From NCBI GenBank assembly GCA_017623435.1, contig JAGAPD010000009.1, positions 32,887-96,886 on the forward strand: a stretch of DNA of 64,000 nucleotides, written 5' to 3'. The DNA is from Clostridia bacterium (GTDB taxonomy: Bacteria; Bacillota; Clostridia; Christensenellales; Pumilibacteraceae). Below are positions 17,382-25,919 of the stretch, in pieces. The position numbers and the translations under genes are program-made. The number at the start of each line of letters is the position of its first letter. The first letter of the stretch is position 1. Below the pieces are notes generated by a model. The model ran no database searches. It worked only from the letters and a program-made list of their open reading frames with translations, and was not told where the DNA came from.

Positions 17382-18782
17382 ATGCGAAACGGAAGGGTAC
17401 GTTATGGCTCGTTTAGTAAAAATCGCCTTAAAATATCCAGCTTTTTGTCGGGCGTAAATTATGCTTTGGACGAAAGCGTTTTAAGTCCATCCGTTGCAAA
17501 GGAGTGCTATAACTTTTTGTTTAGCAAGGGCGTTTTGACGGACGGCTACGGCGTTGAAAAAGTGGATGCGTTCAGCGGAATTAAGGTAAAGCGCTTGTGG
17601 CTTTACAATAGATACGACCTTGATTTAGACGCGCCTGACAACCGCTTGATTGCTCACGCTACGGACGGGCAATTGTACGAAATGACGGAAAGTGGATGGG
17701 AAAAACTAAGCGACGTGATTTACACGGACGTGAGGTTTATCAACTATCGACTGTACGGAAAGGACGTCGTGTTTTTTTGCTCGGCTAAGGAAGGAATGTT
17801 CGTTTACGACGGGCAAAGCGTGCCGTATAAGGTAGAAAACGCGCCCTCGATTATCTCGCTTGCATTGCATTACGAGCGACTTTTCGTGACTACGGCAGGC
17901 GAGAAAAATTGCGTTTGGTTTTCGGACGATCTTGATCCGACCAACTGGGACGCGTCCCTTTCGGGCGGTGGGTTTATCCAGCTTATCGACGAGCGTGGCG
18001 CGCTGAATCGCGTGGTAAGCTATCTTGGCTACGTGTACGTTTTTCGTGATTACGGCATCTCGCGAATAAGCGCCTACGGGGCGCAGACCGACTTTGCGGT
18101 GAGCAATCTTTTCGTGTCAAGCGGTAAGATTTTTCCCGGCTCGGTGTGCTTGTGTGGAGATAGAATAATTTTCTTGGCGGAGGACGGCTTGTACGCCTTT
18201 GACGGAGCGTCGACGCACAAAATCTTGCCTATGCTTGACGGTCTTTTTGCTTCGGGTGAAAGCTGTTGCTGCACTTACGCCAGCGGTAAATATTACCTCG
18301 CGTTCAAGCGCGCTGACGACGGTGAATTCGTAGGTGAGGAAAGTTCGACCTCGCTTAATAACGCCTTACTCGTCTACACGGTGGCGAGTGGAGAGTACGC
18401 GCTTTCGCGCGGAATGGATATTACCAGCTTGTGCAAGATAGACGAGCAGGTTTTTGCCGTGACCGCGCAGGGCGAGACGGGAATAGTTACGGCTAACGGC
18501 AAGAATATGGGAGCGACCTTAAAAAAGAAGTGGTCTATTCCCAAAACCGATTTGGGCGACGTGAGCAATAAGCGCGTCAGAGAAATCACCTTGTTTTCGC
18601 AAAGCGACTGCAAGCTGATTCTTAAAAACGATAAGACAACGAAAACGGTATTCGTTAAGGGTAAAGCAGAAGTGCAAAAAAAGCGCGTGAATTTTTCGGG
18701 CAAGAGGATAGGACTTGATATCGTGTGCGAAAGTGAAAACGCGTGCGTTTCAAGGCTCTCACTCACGTTTTCGTCGCGATAG
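17382..18782 (+). CDS. P22 gp10-like packaged-DNA stabilisation protein
   Basis: This 466-residue, beta-rich protein shows repeated propeller-like blades (YGKDVVFFCSAKEGMFVYDG, LYAFDGAS). SLALHYERLFVTTAG and WFSDDLDPTNWDAS are typical of the phage propeller proteins that seal the portal channel. P22 gp10 is 472 residues, so the size agrees. It starts at the base after the connector stop codon. In P22 the order gp4, gp10, gp26 follows the capsid gene, and here connector and propeller keep that order. The function is inferred from this pattern. Confidence 0.6.
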   Translation: MRNGRVRYGSFSKNRLKISSFLSGVNYALDESVLSPSVAKECYNFLFSKGVLTDGYGVEKVDAFSGIKVKRLWLYNRYDLDLDAPDNRLIAHATDGQLYEMTESGWEKLSDVIYTDVRFINYRLYGKDVVFFCSAKEGMFVYDGQSVPYKVENAPSIISLALHYERLFVTTAGEKNCVWFSDDLDPTNWDASLSGGGFIQLIDERGALNRVVSYLGYVYVFRDYGISRISAYGAQTDFAVSNLFVSSGKIFPGSVCLCGDRIIFLAEDGLYAFDGASTHKILPMLDGLFASGESCCCTYASGKYYLAFKRADDGEFVGEESSTSLNNALLVYTVASGEYALSRGMDITSLCKIDEQVFAVTAQGETGIVTANGKNMGATLKKKWSIPKTDLGDVSNKRVREITLFSQSDCKLILKNDKTTKTVFVKGKAEVQKKRVNFSGKRIGLDIVCESENACVSRLSLTFSSR

Positions 18783-18791
18783 GAGGAGCGT

Positions 18792-19748
18792 ATGGACTAC
18801 GGAAAAATTGCATACCTCAAAACGGAGGATATCGAGCGCAGACTAAACGCTATAACCTCTTCAAATAAAAGCGGATGCGAAAGCTGTACGGTCAATCCAG
18901 AGCTTGACCTTCGCCAAGGCGTTTACGAGGTTACGGAGGTTAGCGCGGAGGGTACGGTTACGATACTGCTAAAAGCGACTTTGCGCGCAAACGCTGACGT
19001 GGAAGAAAGGCTGTGCTTGCTCGTCAACGGGCTGGTTGCAGGCAATAGTGACGTGAACTGCAAGGCAGGCGAAACCGTGGAGAGGATCGTGCTGTGTTCA
19101 GCGTTCGTGACGGGTGACGCGACGGTAGGCGTTTCGTGTAACGCGGATATGATTTTAACGAGCGTTCAGGTGCTTTGTATGGGAGCAGGCGTAAGCCTAA
19201 AAAAGAGTAACGGTAGCGCTAACTTGTGCAAAATAGGAGATACGTGGGCGCTCGTTTCGTGTGAAAACGACGACGTCAAGGCGTACTTTTTTGAGGAAAA
19301 CAACTTCGTGCTTGAGTCGCCCTATTTTTTAGGTAGGGGTAAATGCGGTGACGTAACCGACTGGAAGGACGGATACGCCTTTTGCTATACGGACAGGGCG
19401 GGTAACACCTTCGTCAGAAGCTTTGACCAAAGCTTAATTAAAAAATTTACGCGCGTAATTTGCATTAATAGCGAAAGCAGCGCGATTACCTCTTACGACG
19501 GAAATTTGCTTGTCGCGTACTGCGAAAAGGGCAAGGTTTACGTTGTAAGAGTGGACGAAACGGGAGGTAAAAGTCAACCGTTGCTCATAAAAAGTAGCGC
19601 AAAATGTCGGTCGCTGTCTTTCGTAAAAAACGCGTCCGTTCCCTCTCTGATTATTTACGACGGACAGCGCTCGCTAATGAAAACGGCTACGGGCGACGGC
19701 ACGAAAAAGGACGTTATCAACGTCACCCTGATAACGTCGTTCCCATGA
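18792..19748 (+). CDS. Virion-associated protein, unknown
   Basis: This 318-residue protein has a short helical start with a cysteine pair (CESCTV), a beta-sandwich-like middle (residues 45-130), and a C-terminal part with strand repeats that resemble the preceding propeller protein (YAFCYTDRAG, LLVAYCEKGKVYVVRVDE). AGGAGG precedes the ATG. It lies between propeller and fibre-like genes, so a tail-hub or fibre-attachment role is likely. I do not recognise a family. Confidence 0.6.
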   Translation: MDYGKIAYLKTEDIERRLNAITSSNKSGCESCTVNPELDLRQGVYEVTEVSAEGTVTILLKATLRANADVEERLCLLVNGLVAGNSDVNCKAGETVERIVLCSAFVTGDATVGVSCNADMILTSVQVLCMGAGVSLKKSNGSANLCKIGDTWALVSCENDDVKAYFFEENNFVLESPYFLGRGKCGDVTDWKDGYAFCYTDRAGNTFVRSFDQSLIKKFTRVICINSESSAITSYDGNLLVAYCEKGKVYVVRVDETGGKSQPLLIKSSAKCRSLSFVKNASVPSLIIYDGQRSLMKTATGDGTKKDVINVTLITSFP

Positions 19749-19765
19749 TAAAAAAGGAGACGATT

Positions 19766-21628
19766 ATGATTCAAGAAAATAAAACGACGCACCACGTACA
19801 TAACCGTTTTACGATATCTAACGGAAAAACGGTGGTTAGCGTTCATAACGAGGTGCTTGATAATCTGCTAAAAACGGTAATGAGTGAAAACACGTACGGC
19901 TCGTTTATGGCGATAGGTAACGGTAGCTCGCGCAACGGCTACGCGCTTGGATCGAAGCTCGTAGCGTTGCCTACGCGTTTGGGAGAGCATAATTTTGATC
20001 CTCAACTGGGTACTCTTTTTGCCGTATACTACGCGTCCGTTAGCGAAAAGGATATTGCCAACGGACAAAGCGTAAGCGAGATAGGACTTTCTGCTTTAAG
20101 CGACGGTAGTGAAATCGTTAATTACGTTACGTTCGACGCGGTTGAAAAAATTCAGGGCGAAAGTATCGTTATTAAGGTAGAGGTGTTTTTGCAACAAAAA
20201 GCGAGTGAAACGCAGTTCGTTTGCGGTGAAAACTTATTCGTTAAGGCACTTTTGGGAAGTGAAACCTTGTCGAATAAGACCTTTAAGCTTGGACAGGGGT
20301 TAAACGATCACCCTAATATGCCGATATATAGGTCGTCAACATCAAACATAAGCCGAAAGTTAAACGCGACTATTGCTTTGGAGGGCAACGATATAAAGAT
20401 AAGAGGCGCGTTTCCGTCCTCTCCTATTGAGGTTATAGTGCTGATGGACGAAGTGCCCGTGATGCGCGCGCACTTTATTTCGGGCTGGAGCACGCGCACC
20501 TACACGGGGACTGTGCAGGACGCTAAAAGCGTGGATTTGGTGGTAAGGAACATTAGCTACGTGACCTCGATGACGAGCGGAGAAGAGAGCGTAAGCAACT
20601 ATACTATGCTAAGCTATCCAGAGTACGCTACCGCTGACAGCATGTCTATTATGGAACAAAAAGTAGAGAAGAACGCTCGCTTTTTGCACGAACCGACGGG
20701 TACGTATATCGCCGTTTGTGGAGAAAGAGAGGTTACGGTGTATAACCTATACGAACGAAAGGTGAACGCTTTATACAAGTGTGAACGCCGTGGAGAGCAT
20801 TGTGCGTTGTGTAGTGACGGCTCGCTGTTTATGGCGGGCAACGGTCAATTAGTAGGGTATTTGTTTAAGTCGGGCGTAGCTAAAAAGCACGTGTTTGAAG
20901 GCTACGATCCTTACGAGGTTGCAGTAGTGAAAACGGGTACGACTTATCTTATCGGGGCGCGAGATAAAACGGGCGTGGACTTTTTGACCTACGACGGCGA
21001 AAATCTTGCGCTTAACGAACGCGTGGAAATGGGCGAAAAAGGTTTTATGGCACGTGTAAACTTGTGGTTTATAGCGCTTTGCAACAAGTCGCCCTTGCTT
21101 GCGAGAGCAAAGGGGTTGCTTGGTGAAAACGAGCGCGTGGTAAGCTCGCTAACGACCGTTATGAAATCGTCAAGCATTACCCTGCTTAATCTAAAGGACG
21201 CGTTTATGGAGCTTTACCATCCTTCTATGAATAGAATAAGCGTTCAGCACGTTGAGGGCGCGTCAAAGATTTATATGACGGCAGGAACGGCTGAATATCC
21301 CATGACTTGCGAAGAAATAGTCACGATAAGCGAGGGAAATGCGTTAAAGCAAATAGCGTTTACGATAGGCGCGGCGCGGAGCAAGCTTAACCTTTACTTT
21401 GACGGCGATTTTAGATCTCCTATCGACGTAGCAAATCTGGGCGATTATCTGCTGTTTATGTACGAGGACTGCGTAAAAACGGTTTACTTAACGAACCGAG
21501 GAATAAGACTGTATTTCCCGTATCTTGCGTCAGGAAGCGCGATAAGTTATAGCGCAATAGTGGGCACTACGCCTTCGCCCGTGGGCGGAACGCTTAACGC
21601 GAGCATTACGGTGCGCTTAGGAGGATAA
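19766..21628 (+). CDS. Large virion protein, probable tail fibre or tailspike
   Basis: This 620-residue protein begins with NRFTISNGKTVVSVHNEVLD and a small N-terminal domain (to about 160). It then has beta-rich stretches and a third section with short alternating strands similar to the two preceding genes. Late position in the virion operon, size and beta content fit a receptor-binding fibre or spike, but no enzymatic motif is visible. I chose the ATG at 19766 because AAAAAGGAG is six bases upstream. Earlier in-frame starts lie inside the previous gene. Confidence 0.6.
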   Translation: MIQENKTTHHVHNRFTISNGKTVVSVHNEVLDNLLKTVMSENTYGSFMAIGNGSSRNGYALGSKLVALPTRLGEHNFDPQLGTLFAVYYASVSEKDIANGQSVSEIGLSALSDGSEIVNYVTFDAVEKIQGESIVIKVEVFLQQKASETQFVCGENLFVKALLGSETLSNKTFKLGQGLNDHPNMPIYRSSTSNISRKLNATIALEGNDIKIRGAFPSSPIEVIVLMDEVPVMRAHFISGWSTRTYTGTVQDAKSVDLVVRNISYVTSMTSGEESVSNYTMLSYPEYATADSMSIMEQKVEKNARFLHEPTGTYIAVCGEREVTVYNLYERKVNALYKCERRGEHCALCSDGSLFMAGNGQLVGYLFKSGVAKKHVFEGYDPYEVAVVKTGTTYLIGARDKTGVDFLTYDGENLALNERVEMGEKGFMARVNLWFIALCNKSPLLARAKGLLGENERVVSSLTTVMKSSSITLLNLKDAFMELYHPSMNRISVQHVEGASKIYMTAGTAEYPMTCEEIVTISEGNALKQIAFTIGAARSKLNLYFDGDFRSPIDVANLGDYLLFMYEDCVKTVYLTNRGIRLYFPYLASGSAISYSAIVGTTPSPVGGTLNASITVRLGG

Positions 21629-21630
21629 AA

Positions 21631-21876
21631 ATGCTTTTTTTGGATAACGAAATAGTTTTAGGAAGGGGTCGCGTCAGTAGCGCGAGAGTAAACGAAAGTG
21701 GCGATACGGGATTCGTGATGGATATTGCCGGCGCGCTGGTTTACAAGGCCATACCTGCCGGCTCAAAGCAACCGTTATTTACCACGGGGCAAATAATCAG
21801 TTACGCGGACGACTGCTTCGTACTTGATAACGGTCTACTGCATCGGCGAGGGGAGTACTCTTATGAACCGAAATAG
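21631..21876 (+). CDS. Small virion protein, unknown
   Basis: This 81-residue protein is beta-rich and compact (NEIVLGRGRV, GQIISYADDCFVLDNGLLHR). It starts three bases after the previous stop, with TAGGAGG before it. It could be a fibre accessory or head-decoration protein. No family is recognised. Confidence 0.6.
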   Translation: MLFLDNEIVLGRGRVSSARVNESGDTGFVMDIAGALVYKAIPAGSKQPLFTTGQIISYADDCFVLDNGLLHRRGEYSYEPK

Positions 21877-22024
21877 AATAAGGCAATTAAAGTCGATAGT
21901 GCGTCGACACGTCCGCAGACTTTATTATTATGAATTAAAACGACAAGGAGAAATCAACAATGGATATTGGAACGTATATTCGCGACGTGATCAACAAGGC
22001 TCAGGGCAAAGAGCCGACGATTGA
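21863..22024 (+). CDS. Possible small basic protein overlapping two genes
   Basis: A 53-residue arginine-rich frame (NRNRIRQLKSIVRRHVRRLYYY) starts at an ATG with GAGGGGAG seven bases upstream. It overlaps 14 bases of the previous gene and 65 bases of the next. The good ribosome binding site and the otherwise empty gap argue for it. The long overlap and lack of a known family argue against it. Confidence 0.35.
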   Translation: MNRNRIRQLKSIVRRHVRRLYYYELKRQGEINNGYWNVYSRRDQQGSGQRADD

Positions 22025-22892
22025 TTACACGGACACGATTGAACAGCTTACGGCGATTACGAACAAAAACACGCTACCGCAAAAGCCCGATCTTGAAGTA
22101 GGCGAAAAGTACGAGCGACTTGACTATTCTGCGCCTACCAAAGAGCAAATCGAGCAAAGCGCCGTCGCTAACTTGTCCGAGTACAAGCAGGCAGGCGAGA
22201 AGAGCATCGAGAACGAAATTTCCGCTCTGCTTGAAAAGTACTCAGCGCAAAAGACGGGCAACGACGAAAGCTACGAAAAGATGCTAAAAAGCCTTTCCGA
22301 CGCTTACGAAATGGCGGTGGAGAGCGCAAGCAACGACGCGCTTAAACGCGGTCTTGCCCGTTCGTCCATAGCCGTCAACACGGTTTCGGCGATCGAGGGC
22401 GAGCACGCGAAAGAGAAAAGCGCGCTTATGCGCGAGCACGAGCAAAAATTGCGCGAGATTGACGACGAGATTGCTATGCTTGAAGTTAAAAAGCAAAAGG
22501 CGCTTGACGACTTCAACGTTGCTTACACGGCGCGACTTACCGAGCAGATTGACAAGCTGAAAGCGGAGAGCGCGCAAAAGCAAGCCGAGGTGGTAAAGTA
22601 CAATAATTCGCTTACCGAAAAGGAACGCGAAGAGGAAATTAAACGCGAAAAAGCGGAGTCCGAACTTTACACTCAGGCGCTTGAGCAAAAGAAGGCGGAA
22701 GATAAGATGAAGAGTAAGTTGACCGAGCAAGAGCAGGACGCGCAGTATCAGGAGGTTTACGGCGTACTGCGTGATAAATTGCTCACGCTTTCGCCTACGC
22801 AGGCGCAAAGGGAGGTTATCTCTAACCCCATTTACCGCACCTACCTGTCCGACGCGTACTACTACAAGCTGTATAACGAATTCGCCAGATAA
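21960..22892 (+). CDS. Long coiled-coil virion protein, possible ejection protein
   Basis: This 310-residue protein is mostly alpha-helical, with a continuous charged coiled coil from about residue 140 to 265. Before it lies the segment DALKRGLARSSIAVNTVSAI. It has no membrane segment. Podoviruses carry helical internal proteins that are ejected with the DNA and form a conduit through the cell wall. This gene is in the right place for that, but the function is inferred. AAGGAG precedes the ATG. Confidence 0.6.
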   Translation: MDIGTYIRDVINKAQGKEPTIDYTDTIEQLTAITNKNTLPQKPDLEVGEKYERLDYSAPTKEQIEQSAVANLSEYKQAGEKSIENEISALLEKYSAQKTGNDESYEKMLKSLSDAYEMAVESASNDALKRGLARSSIAVNTVSAIEGEHAKEKSALMREHEQKLREIDDEIAMLEVKKQKALDDFNVAYTARLTEQIDKLKAESAQKQAEVVKYNNSLTEKEREEEIKREKAESELYTQALEQKKAEDKMKSKLTEQEQDAQYQEVYGVLRDKLLTLSPTQAQREVISNPIYRTYLSDAYYYKLYNEFAR

Positions 22893-22936
22893 AAACTAAC
22901 GATACGGGAAAGGAGTGGGCTGGGGAAGGAGAATAA

Positions 22937-23428
22937 ATGGAAAACATTATTAACAGTATTCGCAATCTTTTTACGACCTACGGATTCCGTTGCGCGTCTA
23001 TCGTGGTCGCAACCATTCTGATCGTAAATTTGATTAAAAAGCCTATCGTCAAAAAGGCAAACGATTTAGCACAAAAGTCGGGTATGGACAAATCGGTGGT
23101 TACTAAAAACTTAACCTTTTTGCCCGTCGCCGTCGCTTTCGTGCTCGAAACTTTAGTGACGCTCGTGTGCGTAAAATTTGATTTTTTAGCGCTTGATTTT
23201 GGGCGTATCACCTCTTGCGCCGTTACTTACGGAGCGCTTGCAATTGCTACTTACGAGAGCGTAAAAAAGCATTTGGAGGCGTACGCATCCGCTAAAAACG
23301 GTAGCGTAGAAAAGGACGAAAAAACTACGGTTTCGTCCTCGCCTACGCAAAATTTAGATAAAGAAAAAAGCACTCAAAATAGCAAAACGGCAGAGGACGT
23401 ACCCGTCCATTTTGACGTAAACGGCTAA
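22937..23428 (+). CDS. Three-helix membrane protein, holin-like
   Basis: This 163-residue protein has three hydrophobic segments (about 15-33, 59-79 and 91-107). A hydrophilic, Ser/Thr/Lys-rich tail of about 45 residues follows. Class I holins have three membrane segments and a charged tail, and this gene ends the virion operon, so a holin is plausible. No lysin gene follows it or occurs elsewhere in the module. GGAAGGAG precedes the ATG. Confidence 0.55.
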   Translation: MENIINSIRNLFTTYGFRCASIVVATILIVNLIKKPIVKKANDLAQKSGMDKSVVTKNLTFLPVAVAFVLETLVTLVCVKFDFLALDFGRITSCAVTYGALAIATYESVKKHLEAYASAKNGSVEKDEKTTVSSSPTQNLDKEKSTQNSKTAEDVPVHFDVNG

Positions 23429-23432
23429 AAAA

Positions 23433-23467
23433 CAAACGAACGAATCCTTTTGGGGTTCGTTCGTTTG
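23433..23467. terminator. Strong hairpin ending virion operon
   Basis: CAAACGAACGAA (23433-23444) and TTCGTTCGTTTG (23456-23467) form a perfect 12-bp stem. It lies between the end of the virion operon and the end of the minus-strand kinase gene, so it probably stops transcription from both sides. Confidence 0.75.
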
Positions 23468-23483
23468 CACTTTTAAATGGAAA

Positions 23484-24758
23484 CTATTTTCTTTTTAGCT
23501 TGTCTGCTAATTGCTTAGGAAAAGCTTTGTCGTATTTGCGAGTAACCTTTTTATATCTTTCGTCTTGGGAAAGCGCGTAGTTTGGTTCGTTTTCCTTTTT
23601 TTCTACTACGCGAGAGGGTGTAGAAATACCGATACGGTCTTTTATCGTTTGCGCGGTGCGTTTTCTTTGGATTTTGATATCACGTGCGTTGACCGTAGGC
23701 GATCTTTCCATTTTCTTTTCGCGCTCGCTCGTGCCCTGACGCGCGCTCATTGCCGCGTCCTTACGAACGGATGAGAATGAGTAATAATCGTTTTCACCGT
23801 ACAGATCGTCGATTAGCGTATCCATCATTTTGTAGCGATCCTTTGCAAAAACGGCAAGCGCCTTCATAAGTGCTTGTTCGGCTTTTGGATGGATTTCAAC
23901 GCCCAGCTTTGAGGGCGGAAGGACTGTGTCCTCGTAAATGCGCTGGATGCTTTCAGGCATAATTATTCCCGTCATGCAGTAGTACAGCGTAACGCCCAGC
24001 GCGTAAATATCCGTCCACGGACCTTGCTCGCCCGTCGCGCGATACTGTTCCTCGGGCGCAAAGCCTTGTTTAAGCACGATAGAGGCGTCGTCGCGGTCGC
24101 CGTTTGAGTGTTTAGCCGCGCCAAAGTCGATAAGCTTGACTTCGCCCTCGCGCGTGATAAGCACGTTATCGGGCGAAATATCGCGGTGAATAAGTCCAGT
24201 CGCGTGTAGTCCGCGCAACGAGAGAATAACGGGCTTTAGGATGGTAAAAGCGTCGGGAGCGGTCAATTTTCCCTTGCGCTTGACGTAGCTTTTCAGCGAA
24301 ATACCGTCCAAAAATTCCATAACTATGTACGCGGTGGAGTTAGCCGAGAAGAAGTTAAGAACCTCAACTATACCGCTATGGTCGGTAATTTTAGAAAGGT
24401 TTTGCGCCTCGTCGATAAAGCGTTTCAGTCCGCGGTTGGTGGGCGCGTGATTTTGCTTTGAGTTGATAATAACCTTGTCTGAGCGCGGATCGCGCGTGAC
24501 GTAACCGCTTGGGTAATATTCCTTGATAGCGACCTTTTTGGCGGTCTGCGTGTCCCAGGCACGGTAAGTAATACCAAAACCGCCTTCGCCTATCGCCTTG
24601 TCAATAACGTAGCGCTTCTGAAGTACCGTCCTGCGCTTTAAGTGGTGCGCAGGAGTGGGGGAGTCGTCCTCCTTTTTTCCGCACGAAACGCACACTCTAT
24701 CTCCGTTTAGAGTGCCAAAGCAAAAAAGACATATATCGTTGTTCCTTCTCTGTGCCAT
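23484..24758 (-). CDS. Ser/Thr protein kinase with N-terminal zinc ribbon
   Basis: This 424-residue Hanks-type kinase starts with two cysteine pairs (Cys 10/13 and 23/26), a small zinc ribbon. The kinase domain (about 50-320) has the glycine loop GEGGFG (57-62), Lys 79 in VAIKEYYP, HRDISPDN (191-198) with catalytic Asp 193, DFG (211-213), and APEEQY. All catalytic residues are intact. The C-terminal 100 residues are basic and low complexity. It has no membrane segment or PASTA domains, unlike PrkC. Its ATG directly follows the stop of the phosphatase gene, so the pair is one operon. Kinases of this zinc-ribbon type often signal with PP2C partners. Confidence 0.88.
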   Translation of the reverse strand: MAQRRNNDICLFCFGTLNGDRVCVSCGKKEDDSPTPAHHLKRRTVLQKRYVIDKAIGEGGFGITYRAWDTQTAKKVAIKEYYPSGYVTRDPRSDKVIINSKQNHAPTNRGLKRFIDEAQNLSKITDHSGIVEVLNFFSANSTAYIVMEFLDGISLKSYVKRKGKLTAPDAFTILKPVILSLRGLHATGLIHRDISPDNVLITREGEVKLIDFGAAKHSNGDRDDASIVLKQGFAPEEQYRATGEQGPWTDIYALGVTLYYCMTGIIMPESIQRIYEDTVLPPSKLGVEIHPKAEQALMKALAVFAKDRYKMMDTLIDDLYGENDYYSFSSVRKDAAMSARQGTSEREKKMERSPTVNARDIKIQRKRTAQTIKDRIGISTPSRVVEKKENEPNYALSQDERYKKVTRKYDKAFPKQLADKLKRK

Positions 24759-25511
24759 TTATCTTTCGTCCGTGACCTCGTCCTCGTTAAAGCGCGCTAA
24801 AATAGCCGTGTAGTTGTCGCAGTCGTCCGTGTAGCGAGTAAGCAAAAATTTCTCCATCTCGTTAAGCGCGTCGTCCGCGTTTTGGTTACGTTTAAGGGCA
24901 TACGTCATCTCCGTTTCGCGTACGTGCTCCCAAAATCCGTCCGTGCAGATAAGCACGCTGTCGCTCGGCTCGTAGCCCACGTGAATTTTGAAATCGGGCT
25001 GAAGGTAGTAGTCCGAGCCTAATACTCTCGTCAGCTTATTTTGGTCCTTGTGTCCCACGATTTCGCTGGGTGAAATTTCACCGCGGTCAACCGCAGCGCG
25101 GGCAAGAGAGTGATCCTTTGAGTAAAAGCGTAGCTTGTTATTCCTGAAAAAGTATACGCGCGTATCGCCCTCGTGCGCGACGATAAAACGGTGGTTGTCC
25201 GCAATCATAATAGAGAGGGTAGTGCAACCGTTTTTCTTGGTGGCGCGCTTGGCTTTTAGGATAGCTTCGTGAGCGTCGCGGAAAAATACGTTCATAACCG
25301 TACCCGAAAAAACGTCGCTTTCCTTTTCGACGTAACGGCAAAAATCGGCAAGCACGCTCTTTACCGCCGTTTCGCTTGCAATCTCGCTACCGTCGTACGC
25401 GCCCAGTCCGTCAGCTACGGCTATGCAAGTCATACCGTTAATTTGCACGAAGTCGGCGTAGTCCTGGTTATGTGGGCGTGAGCCCGTTTTCGTAATTTTC
25501 CCGATTTTCAA
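24759..25511 (-). CDS. PP2C-family Ser/Thr phosphatase
   Basis: This 250-residue, metal-dependent phosphatase removes phosphate from serine and threonine. It shows the family motifs RPHNQD (12-17), VADGLGAYDG (32-41) with metal-binding Asp 34, EGDTRVYFFRNNKL, LICTDGFWEHV and DDCDNYTAI near the C-terminus. The usual GGH after the second Asp motif is replaced by GAYDG. It is the first gene of an operon with the kinase above and presumably reverses its action. TAGGAG lies before the ATG. Confidence 0.9.
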   Translation of the reverse strand: MKIGKITKTGSRPHNQDYADFVQINGMTCIAVADGLGAYDGSEIASETAVKSVLADFCRYVEKESDVFSGTVMNVFFRDAHEAILKAKRATKKNGCTTLSIMIADNHRFIVAHEGDTRVYFFRNNKLRFYSKDHSLARAAVDRGEISPSEIVGHKDQNKLTRVLGSDYYLQPDFKIHVGYEPSDSVLICTDGFWEHVRETEMTYALKRNQNADDALNEMEKFLLTRYTDDCDNYTAILARFNEDEVTDER

Positions 25512-25547
25512 TATTATGCTCCTAAAATTTCGTCGTTTACATTCTAT

Positions 25548-25576
25548 ATTATACCGCGATAACGCAAAATAATCAA
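25548..25576 (-). promoter_or_regulatory. Promoter of phosphatase-kinase operon
   Basis: Read on the minus strand, TTGATT (25576-25571), a 17-base spacer and TATAAT (25553-25548) precede the phosphatase start by about 37 bases. Confidence 0.7.
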
Positions 25577-25677
25577 GCGATTTTGAAATTAAGTGAATTT
25601 AGACGAAAGATTTTGCGCAAAAAGTGCAATAAAAAGTAAAATCAACTCGCTTTTTAACGAAAATAGCGCGTAATTGT

Positions 25678-25707
25678 TTGACAACTTTGTGAAAACTGTG
25701 TTAAAAT
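25678..25707 (+). promoter_or_regulatory. Promoter of riboswitch-permease transcript
   Basis: TTGACA (25678-25683), an 18-base spacer and TAAAAT (25702-25707) lie about 24 bases before the aptamer. The same TTGACA/TAAAAT pair serves gdhA and tRNA-Leu. Confidence 0.8.
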
Positions 25708-25730
25708 TAGTTATATTTATTTTTTGCGTA

Positions 25731-25858
25731 CCCGATATAATATGAAGAATAGGGTTTCATAGTTTCTACCAAAGCGCCAAATTTGCTTTGACTATCGGCA
25801 GAATAACGAACGCTATTTTATTATTTTATATCGGTCACACTAAAGGTGTGGCTTTTTT
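25731..25858 (+). ncRNA. Guanine-type purine riboswitch with terminator
   Basis: The aptamer spans 25731-25799. P1 arms are CCGATA (25732-25737) and TATCGG (25793-25798), and P2 is TATGAA/TTTCATA. The conserved junction AGTTTCTACC is present, P3 is CAAAGC/GCTTTG, and the last junction reads GACTAT. The C at 25792 is the ligand-pairing base that specifies guanine or hypoxanthine; adenine switches have U. Then GTCACAC (25834-25840), a TAAA loop, GGTGTGGC and six T form a terminator. Ligand binding should therefore switch transcription off, and the gene controlled is a purine permease. Confidence 0.9.
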
Positions 25859-25919
25859 CATTTTGGATACTTCGGCGAACGCCGTGTATTAAAATAATTT
25901 TTTTATAGGAGTGTTTCTT

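Noticed and set aside
9776..23428. A contractile tailocin or type VI-like system
   Set aside because: No sheath, tube, baseplate or tape-measure gene is seen, while capsid, portal and terminase genes are present.
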